A stretch of DNA of 64,000 nt from Chryseobacterium arachidis (GCF_900129245.1 NZ_FQUT01000007.1:147341-211340); one strand, 5' to 3'. Counted from the first letter of the stretch, positions 19,195 through 27,827 are shown. The notes: generated by a model from the sequence alone, not told the origin. Translations and numbers: made by a program.

Positions 19195-19419
19195 TTATGT
19201 TATTATTCCGGTTCCTGTACCTGCTTGTGCAGTTGCTGTACCTGTTGTATTTACTGTTACTGTTACCTTACCTGCTTTTATAAATTTCTTTATAGCAGAG
19301 GCCATTTTCTCGGCAATTCTTTGCCTTGAGATCTGTGCATCATTCTCTTCCTGAGATTCAGCATCCATAATCTGTGTTAGTTCACTGATAAACAATTGTT
19401 CTGCTGCGTCTAAACTCAT
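19195..19419 (-). CDS. Small tail-operon protein of unknown function
   Basis: 74 residues: an acidic helical N-terminal part (SELTQIMDAESQEENDAQIS), a basic helix (KMASAIKKFIKAG), and a Thr/Gly/Ala-rich tail (TVNTTGTATAQAGTGTGIIT) that looks flexible. It overlaps the spike gene upstream by 4 bases and is followed by gp25 with 1 base spacing. No family recognised. The position beside the spike would fit a spike tip (PAAR-like) substitute or baseplate adaptor, but no PAAR motif is visible. Confidence 0.6.
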   Translation of the reverse strand: MSLDAAEQLFISELTQIMDAESQEENDAQISRQRIAEKMASAIKKFIKAGKVTVTVNTTGTATAQAGTGTGIIT

Positions 19420-19907
19420 TTTAAAAGCGATTTAAATTCATTTTTAAGATTACTAAAATCTATACTGTTAATGAGGTTGATCGTAGGTCCGTAATTGGTA
19501 GTGAATTTCATATTTAAAATTGCTTCAAATAGTTTATCAATCAATTCCGCAAGGTTTTTTCCATTGGCTTCAAGATGAACTTTATCACTCAATTCTAGAT
19601 TCGTATTTCCTGCTTGCCAGTAAAATTTTTCGACAACATCGCAAGCAATAACCATCCAATCGTCGTCATCTTCTACTCTTACTGCCAAAACATAGCTTCC
19701 AATCTTCGGAATTTGAATAAAACTTTCGTTTCCTGTAAGTACAGGTCTTAGTCTTACATCAAAATACTCCTGATCGTCTTCATCAACTAAAACACAAATT
19801 GCTTTTCCTTCATCTACAGATTTTACTTTTGCGATATTGCTCACTGCCGGAGCATGGGAACTTGCAATTTGCCTTAATCCTTCTCTTATATACTCTGGTG
19901 TTGCCAT
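19416..19907 (-). CDS. Baseplate spike protein, gpV/gp45-like OB-fold
   Basis: 163 residues. Residues about 22-100 (KVKSVDEGKAICVLVDEDDQ, then IPKIGSYVLAVRVEDDDDW) show the alternating strands of an OB-fold seen at the base of tail spikes. The middle (DKVHLEANGKNLAELIDKL) is a short beta-helix-like and helical part. Spike proteins of the gpV class trimerise under the hub and pierce the target envelope. The stop overlaps the start of the next gene and its own start touches the hub gene stop, so expression is coupled. Confidence 0.75.
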   Translation of the reverse strand: MATPEYIREGLRQIASSHAPAVSNIAKVKSVDEGKAICVLVDEDDQEYFDVRLRPVLTGNESFIQIPKIGSYVLAVRVEDDDDWMVIACDVVEKFYWQAGNTNLELSDKVHLEANGKNLAELIDKLFEAILNMKFTTNYGPTINLINSIDFSNLKNEFKSLLK

Positions 19908-20917
19908 TATTTTTGCATTAAAAATCCTAATGTTACGGTCTGTCTTCCTCCTGAAGCTCCAAATTCGCCGCTCACACTTTCTATGAAATACTCTCCGGTT
20001 TTGTCTGGATACATCCCACCATCAAGCTTTAAAACCATTCCTTTAGTTGCATATGGTTCTAAAAATAAGGTGATGTTGCCTTCGTAGCCTTTGTAATTTT
20101 CTTTAGTTTGTAAACGATTGGCTATTTGTTTTAAAAATGGAGCCGGAATTCCCGCTTTTATTTTTAAATCTTTTTCTGTGGAGGATTTTGCCTGATCAGA
20201 TTTTGTTTTATTAACCTCACCTTTATCATTTTTTTCTTTAATGACAATTTTAACGCTCTTATCAACTTCTTTCTGATTAAACTCGTCATCCTTTACCGTA
20301 TTCCAGCCAATTTTTACTTTTACACTGTCTTGCGTTTTTCCGAAAAGAGTTCCAACATAAATTTCATTCATATTGAAGTAAACTGCTAGCTTACATTCAT
20401 CTTTCAGCCATTCTAAAACCTTGATTCCGCTTACATTCTTGAATCTTACATTCTTTAAAGGAATCTCTGGAATTTCTCCTGAAAGCTTGATATCTGTATC
20501 TTTCACAAGATCCTCAAGCAATTTTCTTACGGTAACTGAAGTATAGCTTCCTTTGAAAATAATATCGTAAAGTTGATAACCGTAACCTTCACATTCAATC
20601 TTTACAGGAACTCCCATATTGACTCTTTTTATGAAGCCTTTGAAACGTAACTTATTATCATTATTATATCCCAAAGAAACACTCACTTTATCCCCTTCTT
20701 TAAAAGCATAACCTTTTCTTTCGCTGCTTGTACGTTCTTTATTAAGATCTTGAGTCTGCACTTTATCTGTTTTCAGGTAACTGATTCTAGGCAACTCGAT
20801 GGTACAAGAATCAATGAAAGATCCAACCTCGCTTTTCCAAGTAACTTTACTGGCTTTTATATTTTCTACAGTTTTTTCTTTATCTTCAATTGAGATATTA
20901 CTTGTTAGTATTAGCAT
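19907..20917 (-). CDS. Baseplate hub protein, gpD/gp27-like
   Basis: 336 residues similar in layout to phage late control gene D proteins. It begins with SIEDKEKTVENIKASKVTWK and a strand set, then the conserved GDKVSVSLGYN ... RFKGFIKRVNMGVPVKIECE segment (about 75-115) and YQLYDIIFKGSYTS, and ends with the beta domain GMVLKLDGGMYPDKTGEYFI. A lysine-rich insert (about 210-255) seems extra. The protein forms the trimeric hub that joins tube and spike. Start overlaps the upstream DUF6046-like gene by 20 bases. Confidence 0.8.
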   Translation of the reverse strand: MLILTSNISIEDKEKTVENIKASKVTWKSEVGSFIDSCTIELPRISYLKTDKVQTQDLNKERTSSERKGYAFKEGDKVSVSLGYNNDNKLRFKGFIKRVNMGVPVKIECEGYGYQLYDIIFKGSYTSVTVRKLLEDLVKDTDIKLSGEIPEIPLKNVRFKNVSGIKVLEWLKDECKLAVYFNMNEIYVGTLFGKTQDSVKVKIGWNTVKDDEFNQKEVDKSVKIVIKEKNDKGEVNKTKSDQAKSSTEKDLKIKAGIPAPFLKQIANRLQTKENYKGYEGNITLFLEPYATKGMVLKLDGGMYPDKTGEYFIESVSGEFGASGGRQTVTLGFLMQK

Positions 20918-21512
20918 TATTTGGTACTTCTAAATCTTTAACATCCGCAATAAAATCACTCTCACACGTCAAACTAAATGGTCTTATCCAATGGGCTTTC
21001 CCTTGTACTTCCGGGAATTCTAATGAGGTAATTGCCACTCTGTTACTTTCTTCCAAAAACATTTCGGGATATCCTCCGTTAAGAGAAACCGGCTCCCCTG
21101 TTTCGAAAATCTTCTTGAGTTTTAAAATATCTCCTTCAGGAACTTTTCTTTCTTTACCAATAAGAAAACCTCTGATCGTAAACTTGTAGTCATCGATATT
21201 GAACATTTCTTTTACAGTTCCTTTTCTCTCACTTACTGCCGTTCTTATGATAGTTTTACTAAGATTAACTGCAATTGTACAAGCATCAATTATCAGGGAG
21301 TCTTCAACATTTCCATTGATTCTAAACTCCGCAGGAAACCATACATCGTGACCGTAGGCTCCAATTTTATTGAAGGAAATTTGTTTACTACTATCTTTAT
21401 CTTTCTTATTGCTATAAAGAGTTTTATCTGTAGAATACGTCTTATCAATATAATAAGGTTCTTTTGAAAAATATGTTTTATATAAATTTCCTAAATCAAA
21501 ACTTGTCTGCAT
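20898..21512 (-). CDS. DUF6046-like tail protein
   Basis: 204 residues placed between tape measure and hub. It resembles DUF6046, a family I associate with contractile-tail loci in Bacteroidetes. KIGAYGHDVWFPAEFRINGN and the segment EMFNIDDYKFTIRGFLIGKE look like tail-tube or LysM-associated beta strands. The place is that of the distal tail / baseplate initiator (such as Mu gp43-like N or gpU-type) in other contractile tails. The structural role is inferred from order only. Confidence 0.65.
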   Translation of the reverse strand: MQTSFDLGNLYKTYFSKEPYYIDKTYSTDKTLYSNKKDKDSSKQISFNKIGAYGHDVWFPAEFRINGNVEDSLIIDACTIAVNLSKTIIRTAVSERKGTVKEMFNIDDYKFTIRGFLIGKERKVPEGDILKLKKIFETGEPVSLNGGYPEMFLEESNRVAITSLEFPEVQGKAHWIRPFSLTCESDFIADVKDLEVPNNANTNK

Positions 21513-21513
21513 A

Positions 21514-23478
21514 TTACATTACTTTTGCTCCGTTATATAGAACACGCCCTAAGCATTCCATTACTATACTTTCTAACTGATCTGATGTTTCTCCGGAATT
21601 CAGCGTATTAAACTGAATGGTATCAAAGAATTTCCCTAAGGTGATGTTGATTGTTTTTTGTCCCCCACCAGAAACTGTACTTCCTGTTTCCTGGGACTTT
21701 GCGGCATTACTTCTTCTGGTATCCTCGGATCTGTTGATTGTTGGTTTTCCTCCTCCGGTAAGATCAGCTTTTGGTGGTCCTTTAGATTGCCCCAACGCTT
21801 TTACTTGTGCATCTTGAGCTTTTATTCCAGATAAAAGATCCGCATTAGCTTTAACTTCAGTAGTTTTGGTAACCTTAATCTCTTCTCCCGTTATAAGCTC
21901 TTTTGCCCATCGATAAGCACTTTCTATACCATTCAAAATAGGCATCAAAATATTATTCCAAACCCATTTTAGTCCATCTGCAACCCAGCCTACAGCCTTT
22001 AATACAATTCCTAAAATCCAGTAAACTCCTGCAAAAACATCTTTTATAAATTCACTATTAGCAATCCAGGTTACAAGTCCCGAAACAATACTCCAAACCG
22101 CATCAAAGACACCTCCTAAAGTTTCCCAAACTGTTGAAAGAAAACCTTGAGCAATTTCTACATATCCGGACCAAGTACTTGTTCCTTCTCCTAATCCTGA
22201 AATAAATTCAACAGCCTGCCCGAGAGCATTTGCAACAATATCGATATAAGGTTGTACAGCTTGTAAAGCCGGTGCAAAACCTTCAGTAAATTTCAATCCA
22301 ATATCTAAAACTTGCGAAATAATAGGAGTAAAAGCCGAACCGATCTCTGTAAGAGCTCCCATTCCTCTTTCCTTAATATTATCCCATTTTCCTGTTACAG
22401 TATTGTTTGCTTTTTCTGTGGCACCTTCGTATAATCCTCCTTTTCCTTTAGCATCTTCAAATGATTTTGACAAAGTAGCATAATCTACACCGCCTTTGAA
22501 TTGGTCTGCGCCTTTTCCTGTAGAAGCCGACAACATTCCATAGACATCAATTCCGGATGCTTCTAACTGCTTAAGCTGATCACTGGATGCTTTTCCGCTG
22601 CTTTTAATGTCCTTCATTTGCTCAGATAACTTTGTAAGTTCAGAAGCCCCTCCTCCGGTAGCAGTAACTGCATTTGCCAAATTCATCACTTCTTCTCTTG
22701 CTTTTTGGGCATCTCCACCCACAGAAAGTAAAGCTTTATTGGCTTCTAGTAACTCTGGAAGTTGGAAAGGTGAATTCCCTGCATCGGTTGCGATATTTTT
22801 GTAGATCGCATTAGCGTCCTGCCCTTTTCCTATTACATTTGATAAGCTCAAAACATCCTGTTCCTTTTGGATACCTCCGGAAAGAGCGGCCATAGCACCA
22901 TCTTTTAAAAGTCCTACAGCCATAGTGCCAATTCCTGCAAGGGGAGCGAGCATTCCTGCTAATGAGAAACCACTGCCGCCTTTTCTTGATATGTCTGCCG
23001 CGTTTTGAGTTGCGACAGAAGGATGATTGTCTGCTTGCCCTTGAAGTTCTGCCAAACGAGATCTAAATTCTCCTATTTTACTAATATCTGTCTCTCGGTT
23101 TAAGCTCCTCTGAGTTTTTTCAATATCACTTTGGATATTCCTGTAGCTTCTCACAGATGTAGGTGGAGGAGCTGGAGCTTCTAAACTTGCTTTTACATGA
23201 TCTTTAAGCTTATTATAACTCGATTTAATCGAGTCTCTAACTTTTCCATATGTCTCTTTGATTCCGTCAAGTATGTTAAAATTTGATATTTTAGTAAAAG
23301 CACTATTTACCCTTTCCTTTATTTTACTAATGCCAGCACCAATATCATTGGTAACAGTTACGATAGCTTTTCCTAAATCTGCTCTTGCAAAAAAAGTTCG
23401 TGCGAAACTGCTTAACTCTGACCCTAAAAAGGTATTTATAGTATCAATAAAATTTGATAAACTAGTAAGATTGTCCAT
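21514..23478 (-). CDS. Tail tape measure protein
   Basis: 654 residues. Long helical N-terminus with coiled-coil potential, a Gly/Ala-rich hydrophobic segment at about 175-205 (GMLAPLAGIGTMAVGLLKDG), a helical middle typical of tape measures (ANKALLSVGGDAQKAREEVM, then NLANAVTATGGGASELTKLS), hydrophobic Trp-containing segments at about 440-515, and a short basic tail. It follows the chaperone frameshift region directly, as in most long-tailed phages. It would set tube length. It is shorter than many phage tape measures, pointing to a fairly short tail. Confidence 0.88.
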   Translation of the reverse strand: MDNLTSLSNFIDTINTFLGSELSSFARTFFARADLGKAIVTVTNDIGAGISKIKERVNSAFTKISNFNILDGIKETYGKVRDSIKSSYNKLKDHVKASLEAPAPPPTSVRSYRNIQSDIEKTQRSLNRETDISKIGEFRSRLAELQGQADNHPSVATQNAADISRKGGSGFSLAGMLAPLAGIGTMAVGLLKDGAMAALSGGIQKEQDVLSLSNVIGKGQDANAIYKNIATDAGNSPFQLPELLEANKALLSVGGDAQKAREEVMNLANAVTATGGGASELTKLSEQMKDIKSSGKASSDQLKQLEASGIDVYGMLSASTGKGADQFKGGVDYATLSKSFEDAKGKGGLYEGATEKANNTVTGKWDNIKERGMGALTEIGSAFTPIISQVLDIGLKFTEGFAPALQAVQPYIDIVANALGQAVEFISGLGEGTSTWSGYVEIAQGFLSTVWETLGGVFDAVWSIVSGLVTWIANSEFIKDVFAGVYWILGIVLKAVGWVADGLKWVWNNILMPILNGIESAYRWAKELITGEEIKVTKTTEVKANADLLSGIKAQDAQVKALGQSKGPPKADLTGGGKPTINRSEDTRRSNAAKSQETGSTVSGGGQKTINITLGKFFDTIQFNTLNSGETSDQLESIVMECLGRVLYNGAKVM

Positions 23479-23481
23479 AAT

Positions 23482-23670
23482 TTAAAATTTTCTTTCGCCC
23501 TGTTTTTTCCAAATTTCCAAGGCTATTCCGGTGCGATAGAAAAATTTTTCATCACCCCAATTCTTTAAAGCATCGGCTCCAAACTGCATACTTCCAAAAA
23601 CAATCAAGAACTCTATTCCTTCGGTCTGTTTATCGGAGAAAGACCTGCTCCCGCTTTCGCTAAGCGCGAA
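23482..23670 (-). CDS. Tail assembly chaperone frameshift extension (T-like part)
   Basis: Directly past the chaperone stop is an open frame of 62 codons without its own upstream start, from 23670 to the TAA at 23482-23484. It begins FALSESGSRSFSDKQ and ends IWKKQGERKF, four bases before the tape measure start. It can be joined to the chaperone frame by a -2 shift on six T (plus-strand A run 23669-23674), or by +1. Phage Mu is known to use a -2 shift at the same locus. An internal ATG at codon 28 could yield a short product but lacks coupling signals. Confidence 0.7.
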   Translation of the reverse strand, partial: FALSESGSRSFSDKQTEGIEFLIVFGSMQFGADALKNWGDEKFFYRTGIALEIWKKQGERKF

Positions 23671-24067
23671 AAAAGTCGGCCTTCTTGCTTTCTAAGATGT
23701 TATTCATCTGTAAGAATACTGCAATAAAGCAATCTTCATCCTCAATTAACTGATAATCTCCTTCGATCCAAAGCTGCTCTACAATCATGGCAACGGCTTT
23801 ACTCATTCCGTTTGAGCCAATAGCTGTAAGATAATCTCCCAAATCGTCTGCTTTTGGTGGACGGAGTACAGCAAGGAAGTCATCCACCTTCAAATAAATA
23901 AGGTCTCTGTTGCCGTACTCTTTCTTCCACTCATCCAATTTTTTTGCAGTATATCTTTCCTCAAATGGAGTAAGATCTTTTACTGTATCTTTTTTGGATT
24001 CCTTAGTTTTCTTTTCTTCCTTAGATTTTCTATTATTAAAAACCTGCTGTAACTTTTCGTTTGCCAT
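23660..24067 (-). CDS. Tail assembly chaperone (G-like part)
   Basis: 135 residues: a highly charged N-terminal part (RKSKEEKKTKESKKDTVKD) and a helical core with VDDFLAVLRPPKADDLGDYL and a C-terminal DEDCFIAVFLQMNNILESKK. It lies between tube and tape measure, the invariant place for tail chaperones that coat the tape measure before tube polymerisation. Its last codons GAC TTT TTT form the slippery part that would give a G-T fusion of about 195 residues. No family name is certain; order and frameshift make the call strong. Confidence 0.75.
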   Translation of the reverse strand: MANEKLQQVFNNRKSKEEKKTKESKKDTVKDLTPFEERYTAKKLDEWKKEYGNRDLIYLKVDDFLAVLRPPKADDLGDYLTAIGSNGMSKAVAMIVEQLWIEGDYQLIEDEDCFIAVFLQMNNILESKKADFFRA

Positions 24068-24096
24068 CTTATTTTTTGTTTTATTGTTTTGTATTA

Positions 24097-24534
24097 TTAT
24101 TTAAATTCTCTGTTCATTGCGATGTACGGAAGAGAAACTTCTCTGTTTTTAGCTCCCTGTTCCATTTCGAAACCATCTTCTGTAAACTGTACACCAGACA
24201 TTGTAACCGTTGTTAATACGTCTGCAGGATTTTTTTTGTATGAGATAAGAATTGTAATAAATTCATGAGGAACGTCGGTAATATCCTCAAAGCCAGCCGC
24301 TTTTGCCGCTCTGTTCAATGCATCAGCTTCAAAACCTAATACTTTGATACTCCCTTCGTATTTTTTGTTTCCTCTCATGATATCAATAGGCTGATCTCCA
24401 GCCCCATAGATATGTTCCGATTCTACAGTTTTCTTTACAGAGAAGCCTCTAAGCCCCTTGACAGTCTTTGATAGTACTTTTACCTCAAAATTAGACCATG
24501 CGCATTCTGATGATGTAATATTAATATTAGCCAT
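24097..24534 (-). CDS. Tail tube protein
   Basis: 145 residues, the usual size of a contractile-tail tube. Pattern: VKVLSKTVKGLRGFSVKKTV, then GAGDQPIDIMRGNKKYEGSI, then ILISYKKNPADVLTTVTMSG and EMEQGAKNREVSLPYIAMNR, that is, a beta-barrel with the long extended loop that packs on the next ring. It lies 8 bases after the sheath gene. The tube forms the rigid inner channel driven into the target. Confidence 0.85.
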   Translation of the reverse strand: MANINITSSECAWSNFEVKVLSKTVKGLRGFSVKKTVESEHIYGAGDQPIDIMRGNKKYEGSIKVLGFEADALNRAAKAAGFEDITDVPHEFITILISYKKNPADVLTTVTMSGVQFTEDGFEMEQGAKNREVSLPYIAMNREFK

Positions 24535-24542
24535 GTTTTAAA

Positions 24543-25703
24543 TTAAAGTGTTTGTGTTAATCCCATGTTCAATACAATCCAAGTCATATAGCCTAATGGC
24601 TGGATCTGAATTTGTTTTTCAAGGGTATTTGTGTTGATTAAATCTTGTTCTACAGGAACTAATACCTGCGCTCCGCTGATCTGTCCTGACATGTTTGCTA
24701 AAAGCTGAGTTCTTGTAACCTCTTCTAAGTAAGCTGCATCAGCATCATTTAGTTTTCCATCTGCAGTCATTCTTACAGAAGATTCTAAGAATGGAGTGTC
24801 TGTAGCCGTAGAAATTCTTTGTGCTTTGTCGATCAATCTTCCATGAACCAAAGTTCTGAAGTCATCCGTTCCCGCCATTTTATCTACACTGAAATAATAA
24901 CCTGCCGCACCTTCTCTTGTATGTAAGGTGATAAAACCATCATCTGTAAACTTATCTAATTTTTCAACTAAAATTTCCTCTACTTTATCATCTCCGATAT
25001 AAGCTTCTGTAATACTTAGCGCTCCGTTTTGTCCGTCTCCGATTTTTACATGAGCAGGATATTTACAAGCTCTTGCTAAAACCAACGCTACAGATGCAGA
25101 ACCATCATTTCTTGAACCTCCAAGAACTACTCCTGCAAAAGTGTTTTCGGCAGATTTTGGTTCAAAAGAAGGAGCTACAGCAGCATCTTTTATTCTACCT
25201 TCGATTAAGAATCTTACCGGTTTGTTGATAGACTGCTGATATTGCCCTAATGCCTTTGAAGCTAATACAGCATCCTGAACATCCTTATCCAAAAATCCTG
25301 CAGGAGAAACATAGGTTGCATCTGGCTTTCTGCAAACTCCCACCAAGTTTACTCTACCGTTTGAAACATTAAGAAGTTTTTTTACTCCTTCTTCGTTCGT
25401 ACTTGTAAGAGCATCCTTCATAGTCATTGTATCTTCTGTTCCTAAGATCCAAAGCTCCTGGCTGCCTCCAAGCTCCTGATAAAATTCGTTAATTGCATAA
25501 AACAAAAACGGTTCTGCCGCCTCTGTGTACCCTTTCGCTTTAGCATCTGCTGGTGAATAAACTGTCTGTACCTTACCAATAAGATCTTCTGTATAAGCAG
25601 TTCCCACGATTCCTGCAACGCCGTCGATTACCTGAATCTGACGAAGTAAGTTGCCTGAAGCCACGTTCGCTTTTACTTTTGGTGTTCCATTTCCTTGTGA
25701 CAT
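24543..25703 (-). CDS. Tail sheath protein (DUF2586-like)
   Basis: 386 residues. It resembles DUF2586, the sheath family of Bacteroidetes contractile tails. The N-terminus (IQVIDGVAGIVGTAYTEDLI), the central nucleotide-binding-like sheath domain and the C-terminal DLINTNTLEKQIQIQPLGYM, whose terminal strand (WIVLNMGLTQTL) is the arm that interlocks subunits, follow the normal sheath layout. The presence of a sheath defines the particle as contractile. It is the first structural gene of the operon after the lysis pair, with no head gene before it. Confidence 0.85.
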   Translation of the reverse strand: MSQGNGTPKVKANVASGNLLRQIQVIDGVAGIVGTAYTEDLIGKVQTVYSPADAKAKGYTEAAEPFLFYAINEFYQELGGSQELWILGTEDTMTMKDALTSTNEEGVKKLLNVSNGRVNLVGVCRKPDATYVSPAGFLDKDVQDAVLASKALGQYQQSINKPVRFLIEGRIKDAAVAPSFEPKSAENTFAGVVLGGSRNDGSASVALVLARACKYPAHVKIGDGQNGALSITEAYIGDDKVEEILVEKLDKFTDDGFITLHTREGAAGYYFSVDKMAGTDDFRTLVHGRLIDKAQRISTATDTPFLESSVRMTADGKLNDADAAYLEEVTRTQLLANMSGQISGAQVLVPVEQDLINTNTLEKQIQIQPLGYMTWIVLNMGLTQTL

Positions 25704-25786
25704 TTTTTAATTATTTTTTAAAAAGTTGTTGTATTTTTTGATCAGAAGTCTATTTTCTGTTCTTTTTTATTGCATTTAAATTTTAT

Positions 25787-26305
25787 TTAAACAATCCTTT
25801 TCCATCTTATAATAAGAACAAGAGTGAACAAGGCGAGTAATGCGAGAAAGATTCTTCCGAGCCATAATTGTGTTTGCTGAAACCATGACAAAGGCTGCGC
25901 TTTGTATATCGGCTTTTCAATGTAAATTGGTGTTTGCTCGTGTTCTTTGGTGTACGTTTCCCGCCATGTTTTGAAAGACTCTTGTGCCTTTTTGTAGCAT
26001 TCTACCGATAGTTTTCCGTCGACAATCGAAACTTTCGGTGCCAATAAACTCATTTCAGATTTATAAGCTTTCGTTCTAAAATTTTCATTCATTTCAGAGT
26101 TTAAAACAGGTTTTCCGTTTACACATTCTATAAATGCATTGTAATAGGTACTATCTGCTTCGATCTTGAAAATCGTGTCTTTAACAATTGTAAAAACTTC
26201 TTTCGTTTTCTCGATGGTCACCGGTTCCGAAGGCTTCCTATGTATGCAGGAAACCTGAACCAGCGAAACAAAAAATAGCGATATGAAGAAAATAAATTGT
26301 TTCAT
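25787..26305 (-). CDS. Unimolecular spanin-like lipoprotein
   Basis: 172 residues. It has a lipoprotein signal with lipobox SLVQVSC (Cys at about 20) at the N-terminus and a transmembrane helix near the C-terminus (IFLALLALFTLVLIIRW, about 152-168), joined by a periplasmic helical and beta linker. This topology, outer-membrane lipid anchor at one end and inner-membrane helix at the other, is that of unimolecular spanins (as in phage T1 gp11), which fuse both membranes at lysis. It lies one base after the endolysin gene. No family match is claimed; the topology is directly visible. Confidence 0.7.
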   Translation of the reverse strand: MKQFIFFISLFFVSLVQVSCIHRKPSEPVTIEKTKEVFTIVKDTIFKIEADSTYYNAFIECVNGKPVLNSEMNENFRTKAYKSEMSLLAPKVSIVDGKLSVECYKKAQESFKTWRETYTKEHEQTPIYIEKPIYKAQPLSWFQQTQLWLGRIFLALLALFTLVLIIRWKRIV

Positions 26306-26306
26306 T

Positions 26307-26765
26307 TTAATATTTTATATAACCTTTAATAGATGTTAAGGCTCTTTTTCTACGGCAAACCTCGATACCTTCTCGGCTTCCGTTATCGTTCGTATTTCCT
26401 TCCACTGTGTAGATATATTGAGCATCAAATTTTTCTACAAAACCTGTATGACCAAGACCTTTTCCAAAATCCATGATGAATACAGATCCCACAGAAGGTT
26501 TTAAAGATTTCTTTTCCTTAGGAGCATTATTCCAAGCGTATAGAACACCGCCCGTTTTAATGGCTGTATTGGTAATCTTATTTTGTTTTGAAGCTTCATT
26601 AAAACACCAATACACAAAAGCCATACACCAGCTTGCCGGAAAGTTGATTCCTACAGATGCCAAATAATTTTTAACAGGAATTCCCCAATTTGAACCGTGA
26701 GGTTTCTCCTCCTGTCCTATTTGAGTAATTGCTACTTGTAATGCCGTTGCAGATAGTGAATCCAT
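26307..26765 (-). CDS. Endolysin, CHAP / cysteine amidase-peptidase type
   Basis: 152 residues from the ATG at 26765-26763 (an upstream start at 26852 would add 29 residues without conserved features). The catalytic Cys lies in PASWCMAFVYWCFNEAS, the His in GLGHTGFVEKF and the polar third residue in YTVEGNTND, an order typical of CHAP or NlpC-like peptidoglycan hydrolases. No signal peptide is seen, so release would depend on a holin. It heads the late operon with the spanin-like gene. Retaining lysis genes is what a tailocin needs to leave the producer cell. Confidence 0.85.
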   Translation of the reverse strand: MDSLSATALQVAITQIGQEEKPHGSNWGIPVKNYLASVGINFPASWCMAFVYWCFNEASKQNKITNTAIKTGGVLYAWNNAPKEKKSLKPSVGSVFIMDFGKGLGHTGFVEKFDAQYIYTVEGNTNDNGSREGIEVCRRKRALTSIKGYIKY

Positions 26766-26994
26766 ATTAATATTTAATTGTTGTGTTTGTTTTGTGAGTA
26801 CAAATTTCCAGAATCCCACAACGGTTTGAAAATAACAGCGCAAGGATTGCACACCTTTTTTAAAATGCCCTCTTTTAAGCTCAATTTTGTATCATGAAAT
26901 AGTGTATAGTATAAATGGGAAGTAATAGTAAGCCTGTTTTTAATAAGAGCTATTCAGAAACAGAAAGTAATTTGAGAAACTATATTTAATACTT

Positions 26995-27546
26995 ATGGAA
27001 GAATATTTTTATGTACAATTATTATTAGACCTTCAGGAAAGAATCGCAGAAGAAGTTCCTGAAATTCAATACATCGATCAGCAATTGGGGCAACTACAAA
27101 ATCCATCTGGATTGCAAACTTCTGTTATTTATCCGGCCTTATTTATTGATTTTCCGGAAGCAATGTATGATGTTAATTTTCCGGAAGCCAGCTATTCCGA
27201 AATGTCAAACAACGGGCAATTGGGAAATATCCCGGTATCTTTTCAGTTGGTGTCCGATGATGAAACTCCAACTTGGCATCAAATACCCGTTGAAGAAAGA
27301 AAACAGGGTTTGGAATTTTTAAGAATTGAGCAGAAATTATACAAAGCTCTTCAAGGATGGAGTAAAGAATATTTTTCACCCTTTTCTAGAATTATGGCGA
27401 AAAGTACAAGCAGAAATCATATCGGCTTTAAGGTAAGAGAATTTATCTTTACTACCCAGTACGAAGATTTGTCTGCAAGCTCTGAAGAAAATTTAGCTGA
27501 AGTAACGGAGTTTAAATTTACAATTAAAGAAAATAGTTTAGAATAA
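26995..27546 (+). CDS. Putative tail terminator / tail completion protein, inverted relative to the operon
   Basis: 183 residues. YVQLLLDLQERIAEEVPEIQ at the start, a central PALFIDFPEAMYDVNFPEAS segment, and a C-terminal VREFIFTTQYEDLS pattern look like small tail-terminator proteins (gpU or gp37-like) in contractile tails. Such a protein caps the tube and sheath. Uniquely in this element's structural set it is on the plus strand, divergent from the lysis-tail operon across 26766-26994, and its 3' end overlaps the next minus-strand gene by 9 bases. Function is by analogy and position. Confidence 0.55.
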   Translation: MEEYFYVQLLLDLQERIAEEVPEIQYIDQQLGQLQNPSGLQTSVIYPALFIDFPEAMYDVNFPEASYSEMSNNGQLGNIPVSFQLVSDDETPTWHQIPVEERKQGLEFLRIEQKLYKALQGWSKEYFSPFSRIMAKSTSRNHIGFKVREFIFTTQYEDLSASSEENLAEVTEFKFTIKENSLE

Positions 27547-27741
27547 AGTAAGCTGTGTTTCTTCCTTCGGAATCACCATTCCTTTGATGTTCATCCACTG
27601 TCTGTAAGATAGGTGAATGTTATATTTTGGGAAGGTATGTCTTACAATTTTGGTGTCCGGAACATCTGCATGCTTGTGTGCATTATAAACACTTATAATG
27701 TATCGGGCACGTTTGATATAATTTTTATTGTTGTAAGACAT
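27538..27741 (-). CDS. Small protein of unknown function
   Basis: 67 residues when started at the ATG at 27741. A longer start at 27795 would begin next to a terminator hairpin (27798-27822), so the short form is preferred. The sequence is basic and aromatic: NKNYIKRARYIISVYNAHKH, then HLSYRQWMNIKGMV. It could be a late-gene activator such as Mu Mor/C by position (between early and late regions), but no helix-turn-helix is convincing. It follows the early-operon terminator. Confidence 0.5.
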   Translation of the reverse strand: MSYNNKNYIKRARYIISVYNAHKHADVPDTKIVRHTFPKYNIHLSYRQWMNIKGMVIPKEETQLTLF

Positions 27742-27797
27742 TAAAGCAAAATTACTGGGTCTTTTTGTACAAGTCAAGTCGATTTTCAGGCACAAAA

Positions 27798-27822
27798 AAA
27801 GCTATGGAACATCCATAGCTTT
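27798..27822 (-). terminator. Early-operon terminator
   Basis: Perfect 11-base arms around a 3-base loop (core AGCTATGGA / TCCATAGCT) followed on the minus strand by a run of seven T. It lies 5 bases past the stop of the 72-residue gene, so it separates the early transcript from what follows. Confidence 0.88.
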
Positions 27823-27827
27823 TGTCT

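Noticed and set aside
26766..26852. Longer start for the endolysin
   Set aside because: The extra 29 residues show no conserved part and the ATG at 26765 fits the domain start.
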